Shown: positions 20,812 to 35,800 of the stretch, piece after piece
Numbering within the stretch: the stretch's first letter is position 1
Layout of the letters: every line of letters starts with the position of its first letter
DNA from: Cardinalis cardinalis
Lineage: Eukaryota; Chordata; Aves; Passeriformes; Cardinalidae
NCBI GenBank assembly: GCA_014549065.1
Contig: JACDOX010000015.1
Location: 7,861,527 to 7,925,526, forward strand
Reading direction: 5' to 3'
Length of the DNA: 64,000 nucleotides
The notes under the pieces: model-generated
Seen by the model: only the letters and a program-made list of their open reading frames with translations
Databases searched by the model: none
Told to the model about the DNA's origin: nothing
Translations under genes and position numbers: made by a program

Positions 20812-23800
20812 CTAAAAAAANAGAATAACAGTATTAGGCTTTGCATGGTTAATACAAACTTAAATAATTTATAACTAAAGGGGTACTTTAGGCAGAACTT
20901 ATTAGGCANAACTGGGTAATGAAGTGTTTTGGGGGGTGGGGTTTTTGTAAGCTTGAGAGTGTTCTTAGGCCACTCCTGAAAAACAAGAAGCAAGAGGAAA
21001 AAGGCTGATTTACTCCTGCCAGTGGCAGCAACATGGCTGCTCTGAAAATGACATGGTGGATTTAGCTCAAGATCCAGAACAGACAAAGGATGCTTTTACA
21101 TAAGTACAAAAATTCCCTGTTGAGCACTCCAGAGAGCTTATTTCCTGTTCTGCAAGGTTCTCTTATGCATTTTGTCCTCAGTAGCTGTTTACTTAGTCAC
21201 CTTACATTCCTGGCCTCTCCTGACAGTGTTCCATCTGTCTGAGCAGGATAAACAATGTGCCCACAGTTGTCTCTTCAAGGCTCTTTCCCGTTTTAAACTC
21301 ACACACACCTATGTTCTTATCTTGTGCCAGGTATTAAAAACCTTCCCAAAGAACTTTCTGAACCAAGGCTTCAAGCTGCCTAATAGAGCCACCATATTTT
21401 CCATAAGAGCTCTATATTTTAGCCAAGGAGGAGAAAAAAAAGTCTCATTAAAACATAAACTATATTAAAGATAGTAACTTGCTCAATGACAACCAGCACC
21501 AGTCTAAAGTAGCCTCTCCTGTTTGTTTACAATGGCACAGAGGCCAGAGAGAATAATCTGCTTTACACCACTTCATAGCGCTGTGGATGGTGCACAGAGG
21601 GATTCTGACTAAAGATCCATCTTTTGTTCCTACTTCATGTGCAGGTGACAAATAGAAGGGAGAGGTAAAAGAACTTACCCCGAGGAGGTTTTTAGGCACA
21701 TAGCCTTCCTTGTCATTGAGGCGGGCCCACCACCACTCTGTTTCATTGTCATCCTTGCGCCTCAGGATAGTGATNGCATCGCCCTCGTGGAATGACAGCT
21801 CGTCACTGTTCTGGGCTTCATAATCCCACAGAGCATACACCACCCCTTTATTCATCACTCCCAGCTTCTCCTGCACTCCTGTTAACAACAGCAGATGGTA
21901 AAATAGCCTTTTTTTTTCCTCTTAGATTTTTACTATTGACACAGTGGCCCAAATATCCTGTTAATAACATTTCATTAACAATTTCCAGCACTTCCATGAT
22001 GAAATGCTGTCAAAAATTTAACTGCATGATTAAACAAAATCTTGCAGAATAATTTAGAGAATGAGTTTTTCTCAGTTATTNTAAGGGCAGTGGAAACTGC
22101 TTCCTNCAGCAGGCCTTCTACAGGGACACTTGAGGCTTTCAGAGCTCACACAATATCAGATCTGACACAGCCTTAATGAAGCTTAAATCCTCTCATGGAA
22201 ATAAAAAATTTGACTGCTCCATTGAAGTGCTTTTCTTGCAAAATATATTTTAGGAACTAAGCACTCCTGTAANTTAATTATTCATAAAGCGTATTTCTTT
22301 CTTTGTGTGATCTGCTAGAAATCTGGGTATAGATCTCAGATGATAATAGATAACTCTGAATTTCAGCATAGGGATGAAAATCAGAGCACAGCACCACTAC
22401 ACAGAAACATNCTGCNTTGTCAAAATGCCTTGGAAACACCAACTCTTAATATAATTTTATGGGAAATAAAGGGCTGCTCCTACTACTAGAATTCAGTCGA
22501 CAGCCTGTGCATCAGGAAGTTAGGAGTCTGTCAAAATACTTGACAACTCATTGTTATGGTCCAAACCTCCCTGTAGAAGCATTTCCTTGAAATGAANCCA
22601 AACTAAACTTGAAAAATCTCAACATTTGAAGGAGCCTGTGAAGTAATTCAAAATCTGGAAGGACTAAGACCAATATCACAGTGACAAGGTGATGCTGGTT
22701 TTAGCACTTAGAAAGCACAGGGATGTGATGGGCCATATCCAGTCTGGGGCCTAAGCAGATGTTTCACACAGATCAGAGGGATAAATCAGGATGAATCTTA
22801 AGAAAGATGTGGTGTCACAGCTTACCATACAAAAACTGGGAACACTGAATATAACCTTCTTCCATCTCCTCACACTTGTCTGCAGCAGTTTCTATATCAC
22901 TTATAGTTGAAGCAAAAATAGCTGCCCCAGATTCCACCAGTAGTTTACAGAGATGAACACTATTGCAAGAAGCTGCACAATGCAAGGGTGTCCTGAAATA
23001 AAGCAAAAAAATGTACATGTGAAAAAAGAAGTTTCCATGAATTCTAACTTCCATCTTGCCGTTTACAGCCTGTTTTAAAAGGAAATTTTTCTTTAAGTTT
23101 AAAGGATGTGTAAGCATTGTCTAAAACCTGTCAAGCAGCTAGGGTGGATTTCAGGATTTACCTGACTCCAGTAAAGTCAAGCATTATGAAACAGATGATA
23201 GCAAAACTAATAATTTTCACAGCTTACAAAGCTGTTGGGTGTGAAAGGGTATTTTCTAATACAAGGAAACCTGAAGGTAAAACAAAATTTCCACCCCTGA
23301 AAAAGACTTCAGGAATGCTACAGCTACCTGTAAGGTGAGATTCTTCAAGAGCACCAACATCTGTAGTGGAATATTTGATGAAGAAACTTAAGCAAAATAA
23401 CTTTTGTCATTTGTTATTTATAGTTTAATTATTTCAGCATCTGAACAAGAAATGCAACTCTACCACTAATTATCACAAACTGTAATCTGATTTATGGTTT
23501 AAGTGTGCTTGCTTGGGAGCTGAACATGGTGTAACCTTGCATTTGAGTTCACCTCCACCTACAGCTTAGACAGTACTCATTTGATGGGGATAAAGAGGAA
23601 GCAAATTGTTCCCAGAACAGGTTTCAATTAAATTTTGAATGTGCATCTAAATGGTGCTTCTCCCAGATACTAGGTTAAAAATCTTGACACTTACCAGCCA
23701 TCACTATCTGCTGCATTTACATTTACACCAAAATCAAGTAGGAACTTCACAATGTGGTGATGACCAGCACACACTGCATTATGCAAAGGTGTAATGCCTT

Positions 23801-26800
23801 CATCATTTGGTTTACTGGGATCATCAACCTGTTGAAAACATAAAATAGTTTAGCACTTTCTTTTTCTTGAATACTGCATAAGGTTGCCATTGTTTAAAAA
23901 GCTTACCTCATATATGATTCGTTGTACCAGATCAAATTCACCCTCCAAAGAAGCATCTAGGAGGAGAGCCAAGGGATTGAACTTCACTCTCAAACCATGG
24001 CCTGTTCTTTCTGAGTTGGGTTTCTTCAAGTTGGTACGTTTTGTCTGAATAAAGAAGGTTAAAATGCATCATTTCAGATNGTACAAGTAGAAAAAATGAT
24101 TCATTTATGAATGTCATCTTCCTTAAATGATATTTAGAGCTATGAAATCATTTCTATTTAAGTCTCTAAATAAAAGGCTTGATACATTACTACATTTTAT
24201 GCAGTTAAAAAAATGAAAAAGCAAGCCAATATACTTTCAAAGCTTCTAATTAAAGATAGTGAGTACAAGGCATGAAGTACTTAAGTTAGTGTTTTAAGCA
24301 TCATCATCTTAATTGTATCTAATATAAGCTGTGCATATTACTGGTGGATTATCTAAGACACTGAAAACTTTTGCTTAGCCTGGAAAGCACCACACAATTA
24401 AGCCAGAGTCTGTACTTAGAGGAATCATTGCCTTGAATTAGCAGGAGTCTCTGTNGTAGGTCAGACCCAGCAAGTTGGGAGTTTTGTTGTAGGAGTGAAA
24501 AGTACAGAACATGAACCTATTTTATATGACGTTCTTCTAAGCAGGTATTATCAGAAGCAGCATTTTCAAGATCTGAAGCACATTTAAGTGTGTTTTGAGA
24601 ATATTCTGAATCTCTTACATGTGTCCTTGTCACTTGCAGTGGAAAAAATAACCTATTATTAACTACAGCTTTTATAGAATGCTTTTAGTCTCTAGCTCTG
24701 TAGGATCTGTTTTCACTTATGGTCCTATATAGGATGGCTATTTCAGTTTGGAAAATAAACCCTTCACATTATGAATAATATTAGTTGCTAGCATATCCCA
24801 TTCTCCAAGAAGTCTCCTGGCCCTTATGCTCATGGAAAACCATACAAAGTCTTGTGCACACTGCAGTNGAATTCTCAGAAGAATGCAAGGTTCCTACCTA
24901 AATCTAAAAGTGAGGATGAACCTTGGTTTCAAAGAGTGAGTGATATCACAACAACAAAGAATAAAATCCTTTTTTTTCTGTACTTTTCAATTCCCCAAAT
25001 GTGTAGATTTTGGTAATGGCAAGTATTTAAAAGATTTTAGTGCAGCTGGAGGATGGACTTTGAAAGCAATTCAAAGTATGTGACAAGCCCATTAGAAGAA
25101 CATTTCTGCTATCACAAGCCAGCTATGCTGCTGCTGGTGTTAGTCCTGTTCCATTCTCCTCTGAGAGGGGAAAAGGAGAGCAGTTTCCCCAGAACAGCTA
25201 TTTCAGCTTGCCTGCAAATTAAAAAGCTTCCCACTGATCTAACTATTTGTATGAAACTAATGGTAAGCTATCNTTGAAGGCCTGAACAAATTAAAAAAAA
25301 ATTAATGGAATGTCCAATTCCAGAATTAGTTCTACAACAAGAACCTCNAAAAAGTTGAAAAACACATACACAACCTCCCGTTACCCGTTTGCGTATTTTC
25401 CTTATTAAACAGCTAGAGTAGCAAAGAAACTAATCCATCAGAATTCTCCCTGGAACTCCCCTGGTTTTCTTTCCTTTTAGTATCATAAGACTTCAAGTGC
25501 AAAGACACNGCTGAGCACAAGCTTACCATGTTCCAGTTATGCTTAAGCACAAAGCTAATTCTGTAGTTCACAAAGTTGTTCTTTTGCTTTGTTACTTACT
25601 GGAGGAAGTGGNGGAGGAAGAGCAGGTGGCAAAGGAGCTTCATCTTCTACTGGAGAACTGACCTCTGGCGTGGGACTGGGTGACTGCTCAGTAGAAGGAA
25701 CTATAGAAAGGTTGTTGTTGTTGTCTTCAGTTGTCTCAGANGTTTGATTTGTGGTTTCAGTGCTTATCAACTCCTCGGTAGCAGGAGAAGGTAACTCATT
25801 GTCATTGGCATCTGATGAGGGGGCTGGTTCATCAGGGACAGGAACCGTAGGTTGCACGGGGATTGGTTCTTCAATATTGCCATTGGTGCTGGCGTTCCCG
25901 TTATCAACGTCAGCTAAGTTGCCTATGAAGTCCTGTGGATTGCTTGGCTGATAAAAAGGAGCACTTTCTATCCCTCCAGCCAGNGTGTTAAAGCGCTGGT
26001 ACAGTAATTTCTGTATATTTGGTCCACTCGGGCCCTCTGGCTCGGTGATGGAGCTGCGTTTCTTTAACGGCCTCGGAGCATTGGCCAATTTCCTCCTCAG
26101 AGCCTCCAGGTCAGCATCACTCTGATACCGGAGGGGCGAGTGCACGATAGGGGTGAGCTTTGTAGGACTGAGAGGACGGGGAATGTTTTCCACATTGCTG
26201 TTTTCACTGGGTGGTGGAGCATTTTCCAGCTCTTGATCTTTTTCAGTGACCTCAGTCTGAGGCTGAGATTGTGGCTGTGAGGGAGACTGGGCAGGCAAAG
26301 AGCCATGAAGGAATGGCAAGGGTGAGGGAGAGGTTGAACCAGACTGTAATACAGGCTTTCCATAAACTGAAGAAAAGAAAGATAGAAAACAGTGAAGAGC
26401 TGTTCTTAAATTACATAATAAAATATTTATAAATAAACTATTGATACTTGTTTGACACTAATACAGAACGAAAAAAATATTGTTCTAGGGACTGTCAAAA
26501 CAGAAATAAATACTTACTTGTTGGTGATGCTGATGCTTACAATTGTAAGCTACAAGGAGCANCTGGAATGTTTTTCCTCTTTCACAAGGAAACAGTAAGA
26601 CAAGCAAAACTCTTATCTAGACACTGGTTTTTCAACTTATTTATCAAAGTATTGATAAAGTATCCAGGTTATATTGTTCCAATTGCATATTGTTTTAAAA
26701 TAAAAGGTAAATCAATGCATACTTATTGATAACCTCAAAAATATATTGAATTATTTTTCTGCTATGCTGCATACACAAAAATTACTTTCCTTACAGATTT

Positions 26801-29800
26801 AGACAAGTTTTCCAAACTGATATGGGAAGTCGACTAAGCCAAACAAGTAGATCTTAATGTATTTCAAAGAAAAAAAAAGCAAAATATATTCTACCTGCTT
26901 TTACCGACTTATTTAAAGTATTGTACACAGCTTGTTGGTAATTCTTTGGTGGTGTTGCTTGCTGAAGATACACTGAGTAGATGGAACTGGAGTTCACTGT
27001 CTGTGGCCCTTTTCTGGGAGACTGAGGTCTGGATCCTTTATCAGCGAGAAAAGGTCTGATTGCCACAGTCAAAGGCAGTTCTGGCCTGCCCTCTCCTCCT
27101 GGGAACAAGGGGGGACCAGAGGGTTGATACGTGGGGCTGGGGGGGACAGAAATTCTCTGCTGGATCTGCTGAGAGGAGCTGGGCTGGTGCACGTTGCTGG
27201 GCGGCGGGAGCGGAACCGGCCTCTGCCGATTCGCTATACTGGTGCCAGGCCTGGGCAGGCTGCCATCCTTCCTCCTTTCTAGAGAGTTTGTAGAACCTGT
27301 TCCTAAGGGAACTGGGCTTGGATAGGTCCCATAGTTCTGAGGCAGCTGCTTGCTTACACCAGGAACTGTTGGTGGCACCTTCCCCAGGTCAAGACCCTGT
27401 GTAAGAACAATAAATAGCATATACCATTTAATTAAATAAAGTACTTCTGAGCAAGAACATTCCTTTTTCAACATACCATACAATCCTGTGGGACAGAAAA
27501 GGAGTCAACATAAACAATTTGTGTTCCTTTATCACTAGATATGATTCTACCTGAGTTTATCTGAGGATCTCATCATACCTCAGACAAAGGCCACTGCTGA
27601 AAGGCACTTTCAGCTCTAACACATTCATATCAATTTAAAACTATTTGCATACATGCAAAGCCTGATTAACTTGTTCTAGGTTCCAGATCTCAGTGTCTAT
27701 TTGATCTTGAAAACACATACTGTCAGAGTTTACCAAAACAAGTTAAAGACCAAGTCCTTATTCTTTAAAGATTATAGTCTTAAAGAATTCATAAAGTACT
27801 ATCACAACAGTGAAGACAGATACCACTATTAGTCTCACTTAAGGATGGATTTAATGACTTCNTTTGTGAGATTTTTGAGAAAAAGAGTACACTGAAAAAG
27901 TAATAATCTATACAAAGGAAAAAGACTAACAAAGATATGAATTAGAAAAACATGAAGGAGAGAGGAGAGGATTAGGAGAAGCAATGAGGGAAGTGGGGAG
28001 ACTAGATATGTAAAAGAACAGGAAGGAATACAAAGTACTGAAGTTGAAAGAAACCCACACATTTTAATGAGATAAGAACAGGAAGGAACAGAAAAAACAT
28101 AATTTTCTTTATGACTTTTTAAATAAACAGCAGAAGGGAAATGGAATGTATATCTAATTGAAGTGATTTCAGGTATGAAAGCCAAAGGTTCATAATTTCA
28201 GCAAAGCAAATCTATAAATATATCACATATGAAACCCACCAGCTTATCAGTACTTCCTAATACTGAAGTTGGCAAAGGCTGGCTGGATATAGTTCCTTGT
28301 TTTAAAGCAGTATCCATGCTTGATTCTTTCCAGTCTGTGTTGGAGATCTGAGGGGGTTTTACCACAGGGGCTGAGCTCTGTTTAAGTATCGGCCAATTTC
28401 CATCATTAGCTTGAAAACAGACAAAAATACTCGATTTAAGATAATCCATACTAGCACTGCAAACAAGCAAAACAACATGTGAAATAAAATANCTTAGATT
28501 ACAGTGGGATTAGTTTTATTCTAGAAGTGAGATAAATCATTATTAATATTTGATTCAGAAATCAATATTGAAAGTCAAATCACTGCATAGAATGTGCTGT
28601 TCACAACCCTTTAACATTCAAATTGCACTGAAAATTTCTATAGAAAAAATGTGATCAAAATTTTGGCTTGAGTGTTGCATATTCTGCTATTAGAAAGCAA
28701 ACAAATTCAGAGAGTAATAATCTGCACAGAAACACTTCATCAACACAATTCTTTGGGTACTATCCAGAGACAAAGTCAAACTACAATAAATGTTAAGTCT
28801 ATGTAAGCCCTTAGTGGACTTACTCCAAATTTAAACTATGGTTACCAGATTCATTCACCCATAACAGGATGTAAAAACTCCCTTCAACAGCAGGGTGGAA
28901 CAAAAGCACACATTCCTTTGCTGGAAGTGGTGGTTAACTCACCTTTTGTTTTTTTCTCAACATACTCACCCGATTAGAATTGCCCCAGAGATTTAATATT
29001 AAATAAATTTATAAAGTCAGCTGACAATTTTAACTCACAGTGTGAAGATGCAAGTCATGGGCTTTTATCTTCATCATATGCAAAGAATCATGCATAGCTG
29101 CACATAAACTGAAGCAACAAATCCTTAATGAAGTCCTAGATGCATTGATGTTACTTTATTAACTGTGTGGGATTATTTAGTTTCAGTTCTCTAAGTAAGC
29201 AAAAGAGTTTAAGTAGCCTAATAATTACATATAGTTTATAGTAATGGAAAAAATCCTATTTTAGATCCTAAGGATTTGATTTGCCTTTAGAAGATTAAAC
29301 ATCAGGCATGTCTTCCTGTAAGGAGACTGGAGATCATTCCTCCATCCCTATGGCTTGTAATTGTTGTAGTGGAGCACTTAAATGTGTAAAGGTGATGTGT
29401 CACATGTAATTGACTTTACTACAGGATAGGAGCTAAAATTGAGGGGGATTGTGCATTTGTGGAGATTCAATGAGATTTCTGGACCCCACAGTAATACAGT
29501 ATCAAATGAAAATCAGGAATTTAGAGGCCAAGTTTCCTATTTCAGTTCTAAGCCTCTGGAAAATAGAATCAGCAGGACTATTTCTAGAATTCCCTNTCTA
29601 GAATAGTAGATAGTCTCAAAATAAGCTGCATAGAAGGCCTCTAATGAGAGTGAATTTTCCATCACCACTCTACTTTCTATTCACGAGCCTTACCCTCTTT
29701 GTTGAGTATCTCTCAAAACAGGATTAACACTTGCATATTTTTACAGAGAGAATACAGTATATAGTCCAGAAATCACTCTTCACACTTGCAAGCTGCTAGG

Positions 29801-32800
29801 AAGTAATGAGGCCCAGCTTTAATATTGGCATTATCCACAAGCTGAAAATGTTGTGGGTTTTGTTTGTTATTGTTTCTAATCGTCTGGTTATCAAGAGTGA
29901 GACCAAAAAGTGTCTAAACACTTAGGCCCTAAATAATGGCAAATTTTTCAACTATGCACTGAATTAATGCTTACTGTACAAAATACACAAGACATTCTAT
30001 ACCTCCAGTAAGGTTACAGTTCAGTAAAACCTTTGTTTTGAAGATCAGTGAAAGTTGTTATAATTGATTCATGAAAGCATCTGGATCTGTAAGTTAGTTA
30101 TGAGGAAAGCACTTACAGAAACAACAGCAAAAGACATGACACATTTAAACATCTTACCTGCAAATTCAACACTTTTCTATTAGAAAGACAGATACACAAA
30201 AACTTATTGTAAGCAGCATGTTTATCCCCAGATTCTGAGGTAACAGACTGGAAGTAAATTCAGACTCACTCGCCTCTCTGACCTACACTGTGAGGATGGG
30301 GAGTCAGTGGCACAAGTTGTCCAGAGAAGTTGTGGATGTCCCATCCCTGGAGGTGGTGTGCAAGGCCAGGCTGGATGAGGCTTTGAGCAACCTGATCTAG
30401 GGAGATGTGATGCCAACACCCTCCTGATCTCAGCCACCCCACAGCCAACTGGCTCCATCCCCCTCCAAATGCACCCTCTTTCCTGTGCCTGTAAACATAA
30501 CACCCAGTGCATTTCAGCTCTCACCAGGCCATTGTGCATTTACAGAAATAAGACAGTGACACACAGACACAAAAGGTTTTATGCACTTTCTCTGACTTTT
30601 CCTAATTTTGTAGGTCTGGATCCAGGTTACTTACTACAGCAACTGAAGCGTGCTCCAAGTCCAATGGAAGGCAGCAAGACTCTGGGTATTGACTTGGGCA
30701 GAGTGAGCTTTTATCCCAACTCTGGGGTCAGTGCAAGACAGAAACTTGAGGTTTCCCACAAAGTAACTCAAACTAAGCCTCAAATTAAGTAATTCAATTA
30801 AGATGTATTTTATGCATCTATCCAATCCAAAATAAACTAAAACCCTTTAGTGATTGCCAGAAATTTCTAACATTGAGAAAATGTTGAGGTTTTTCAGAGA
30901 AGAAAACTCATCCCTGATACACTACTCCAGTACTCCTGGGATGAATTTGCTGCAAATCTGTTTCCTTCAAAGATGAAAAGCAACTTCTCAACAAATTTAC
31001 ATTTCAACAGCATCATCTACACGCCAGACCACAACACAAGTTCTAAAGATGCTGTTTAATATGCATCTGTGTGCAAGAGCTCAGATGACCATATTAAAAA
31101 CTGAGTTCTTAGCTAGCCAGAGATCTTCTACGGACTCACAGTGCTGGGTGTCAAACAGAGTAGGTGCCAGGCGGATGACATTGTGAACAGCAGACTGAAG
31201 AGAAGTGGGAGGTGACAGAATAGGATCCACTATTATGTCTAAATCAGAAACCTTCCAGGTGTCTGGAGATTTTTTCACACACCCACAGTCTGTCTCTACC
31301 GGACGCACCAAGGCAGATCCAGTTACACAGAAAAAGAAAGAAAAAAAGTGGTGGAAAAATTATAACAATGACAATGGAGAACATTAGAACAGGAACACTC
31401 AGATAATGAGAAATAAAAGCATGGCAGTTGAAATAACTCTCAATTTCTTTTCTTTCTGGGAGCATGTATGCTTTTCCTTACATAAATCTATTTTACAGAA
31501 CTTCATTCAAGTATCTTCAAAATAATAAATACAAAGTCAGTCCTAAGGCAGAATAATTACTTTTATAATATTAAAAGTCCTGAGGTAGGTCTAGAAGTGG
31601 ATATATATATTTTGGGAGGCTGATATTACAAAATTGTGGTTTTTAGTTGGTAAACTTCAAAGTTAGGAATAGTCCTTTTCCGTANGTGGAAGAAGGATCC
31701 ATGAATCTGAAAACAAACTGTTGCAAATCTGTACCTTCACCACCACAATTAAATCATTCCATCTTCTTGAGACTTTTCCATAAAACCACAGGGATGGGGT
31801 TTGCACAGATTTTGAATACTTTTATCCGACAAAGGTATTGCTAAATCACTAATATCAATGGGAAATATTGGAGTCTTTTTTTAAAGTTCTCTTTGGCCAG
31901 TTTTACTTTCTAACCTTGGGGCTTTTGGCGGGGGGCATTTCTGACATTCTTTCCTACAGAGAGGTTCAGATTGTCTTCTTCCATCTCTTCCTCCTCATCT
32001 GGAAACCCTAATGAAAACTTTGCTGGAATATTCAGTTTTAAGTCCTTGAATGTAAGCGAATATTGCAACAGCTTTTGTCTCCTAGTCATTCCTTATCCCC
32101 TTTTTGATCTCTCCTAGGAGACCAGGTAAAATAAGTNCTATGGTTAGACCAATGGGATTATGTATTTTTATTTGTATTATGTATATTTTCCTAGCTTATC
32201 ATTTCTTAAGAATTCTGATTTTTCTAAGGTATGAGCAAANGGGTGAGATTTCCTGGAATTGAGAACTTAAGGAACAAATATGACCTGCTTCCTTCAGCTC
32301 CAACACAAATTAAATAAAAATTCTATTTGAAAATTTTAGATGGAATTATTAATGGTGGGAGACANGGGAGCCAATTTTGGACACAAAGTTCTGGGGAGTT
32401 CTGGAGGGGCAGCTTCTTCACTAAATAGGGCAGAAACAAGTAAACAGCATCAATGTTATGGTTATTCCATTTCAGAAATGCTTCAAAGACCACAAATTCC
32501 CACATCCCAGAAGGAGCAAAAACTTCTCATAGTTTTATTCTATTTTCCTATTTATTCTCCTTCTGAGAAGTATTATTATTATTTACTCATTAGCTTTGTT
32601 TGACTTGACAAAAAGCAACATAGTGTAAATAGTTATTTATAATACAGTTTTCCACAAAGTTGATTTCATTATTATATTCAAACACACAAACTAATTGAAA
32701 AAGCTATTAAACACACAACATAGAATCTGTGAAGAAAACGTGCCCCTTTTAGGGATGTACCAGCCCGTAAAATTTCAAAGAAAACACTCAATTTACTAAG

Positions 32801-35800
32801 AAAAAATCATGGAAAGAAGCAAAAATGCCACAGATCAAATGACTGATGCCCAATTCACAGAACAGTATTGACATATCTGAAACTTGCCTCCTCCCTTACT
32901 CCAATTATGCCAACGCTGGGTCTCTTAAAATTACTCCTTTTCTTTATTGCCCCTTTTCAAACCATTTGTATTGATAAACATCACACAAGTACTTACCAGA
33001 TTTTGATCTTCCATGTGTTGAGTTGGGAGCAATGGTGAGAGATTGTGGCTTAACTGGATCTACCGGTACAGCATAAGTGCCAGCACTTGGAACTTGGATG
33101 TAAGGTCCTACTGCTGCCACCCTTCCTGAAGCACTCAGGGATGACTGGGGCGATGAAGTTCCATTAATTCGATTCAACTGAAAACGATCAGACAAACTGA
33201 CACGTGAATGTCCATTTAATCCAGGCCTTTCTGCATGAACAGGGAGATCTAAACTTAATTATCTAGAACCATGTACTCTAGCTAGGACAGCTTACAATTA
33301 AGTTATCATACTCTATGCTTCAACAAAAAGAGAAAAAAAGCATGGCAGAAAGCATAAATTTTGTTCCTTAAAATCAACACCTCAAAACTTAAATTTTTTA
33401 GTCACAGCACATATATCTCTTGTAGATATAGGTATCTCTGTAAGGTCTCTTTCACTGTGCCTTTCTCAAGCAAATGGTCTAAAATGAGTTCTTAAATGAT
33501 CAAATATGTATGTGTTGGGTTTTTTTAAAGCAATACCTCCAGCTAGTNATACATATGGAAATCCAGAAATCATCTCTTAAGATCTTTCTGAAGCTTCAGA
33601 CAACTATTAAGCCTAACTTTATCAAACTGTTTATATTTTTTATCCATTTTCCATACTGGAAGGTAAGAATTTTATAGAAGTCAATTTTTTAATGCATTCA
33701 TGCTTTTAAACACGTGCTTTTAATGCTCTTAAAATGCTTTTAAGCACACAGTCATACTTTCCTTCCTAGAAATATAAACTTTTCTGATTCTTAATGTAGT
33801 ATCATCTGTGCCATAAAGAAAAATAAAAGAAAACATATTCTGTCTTACAGTTCTTGGATACCTATGAGAAACCTTAAAATAGTTTAAGAGACTTGCTACT
33901 TTTATCATAGGTAACTGTATTACTTCAGTGAGAAAAAGGGAGATTCTATGTAGTTTTTATAGGCCCTTGATAAACTGAAGTGTGGCCCTTTTAACAGTTT
34001 ATCTTACAGGAATGTTTTCTTTTTGACGTGCCTCAACTTTTTTCTTGTACAGTCGTTCGCGCAGCTCGTTGATTCTCTTGTCCATCATGGCCACCTCCAT
34101 ATTGCGTTTGTTCAGGAGCTCTTTCTGCTGCTGGAGCTTGGAGTTCTGCTCCTGGTTAAGCCTGTTACGGATCTTCAAAAACAAACAAAAAAATAAAACA
34201 AATAAAACCCCACTTATTAGAACAGTTCTTGTTCTGTCTCTTGGCAAGATGGTTTGTAATGCAGCGTTAAAAAAAATCAAAGGAATTTGGATCAACAACT
34301 TGTTCCGGTGCCTCTACAGTTCCACACATCCTGTCAAGTTAGCATTTGCAATCATGAACAACTCTTAGAAGAAAACAGTGAAAAAATATCCTAAAAAAAN
34401 ACTAGTGGATGCCTATTAAATACATACAGACTGCATCCCATTTATAGAAAATNGATTGTGGAATTACGCAGAAAGACATTTCAGAAAATTCCACTGTGAA
34501 GAACTAGACCACAGAAAATGTTTGTTTAAAGTCATGCTTACCCAAGACAGTTTGTCTATCATGAAAACTAAGTGATACAAAACTTGTAACAGAAATTATG
34601 CTATGGATTCTGTTTCCAGATCCACATGAGACTTTGTGATGTCTGGAAGGAGTGTTAACTGAAATGCTAGTGCAGGGGCTCTGCACAGATTTTCCTCTCT
34701 GCATGGGGATTAAACTGAAACCTTCACAGCAGTTTTCCAGTACATTATGAGGTGGATTACTTTTATGGTTTAAATCAACCATGACACTCTTTATAATTAC
34801 TTCTCTTGCTTTGCTGTTGGCATTTTTTCACACCTTCAATAACTCAGACATTGTCTCAGTGTTCTTATTTTCATGGTAATATTACAAGCAAAAACACCTG
34901 AGGCAAATTTAAGTCTTGATAAACACATATGGGATCACTGCAAAGCACAAGAGAGAAATCTTCATCTATTGAGCATCTTTGCACTTAGAAATACTCAAAG
35001 CCAGATGTGCCTTGTACAAAGGGGGAAGGGGTAAAAAGAGAAAAAAGGACACATTCCTAATGCATGAAAACAGAATTGATTAAGTTCTGCTGTATTTGCT
35101 CAACTAAATGAATGAGACTAATTTTGAAATTTAAATTAATTTTAAAATATTAAATATATTAGAGCTGTTACCTTGGATCACTATAAAGCACATGAGTAAA
35201 TAAAAAAGCCCTCAAAATCCTGATACATTAGCACAGAATTTGACAAAACTTCAATTTAAACTAGATACTCAACTACTCACATGAGAGCTACACTCTAGAT
35301 ATAACAATCTGCAGGAGATATACAATATTGATGCAGGGAATACCGTGTGAATATATTACAACTATTGCACTATGTTACACTATCTAGTGCAGGGAATATA
35401 GTGCAGCTTGCATTTTTAATTACTCTATTAAAATGTGCTATTTAATTCCTATGTATTTTGTTTATTTACACCAGACGATGTACCTATATTTTTACAATAC
35501 ACTTTTAAAATTACAGTCATGTCTCCAAGATGACATTTAAGTGAGNTTGCTATACCCAGATCAGTGCAAAATAGAAAAGTACCAAATATTGTTTCACAAA
35601 AGATTTTTGAGAGAGATTAAAACAAATAATAAATTATGCAGACTTTCAGTATTTCAGTACTAGGGCCTGAGAAACNCCCTTCAAAACATCTGCACACTTT
35701 GTATCATTACATGTTTAAGAAATAAAATAGTTTTTAATNCTGATGAAGTTCTTTCTGAAAAAAGGCTGTATGCCAACTACAACCTCACACATTAACAGCA

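Noticed and set aside
25053..25277. Plus-strand frame with a hydrophobic [10 protein letters not shown] stretch
   Set aside because: Antisense within a PPP1R13B intron, single hydrophobic run without a signal-peptide context or neighbouring exons.
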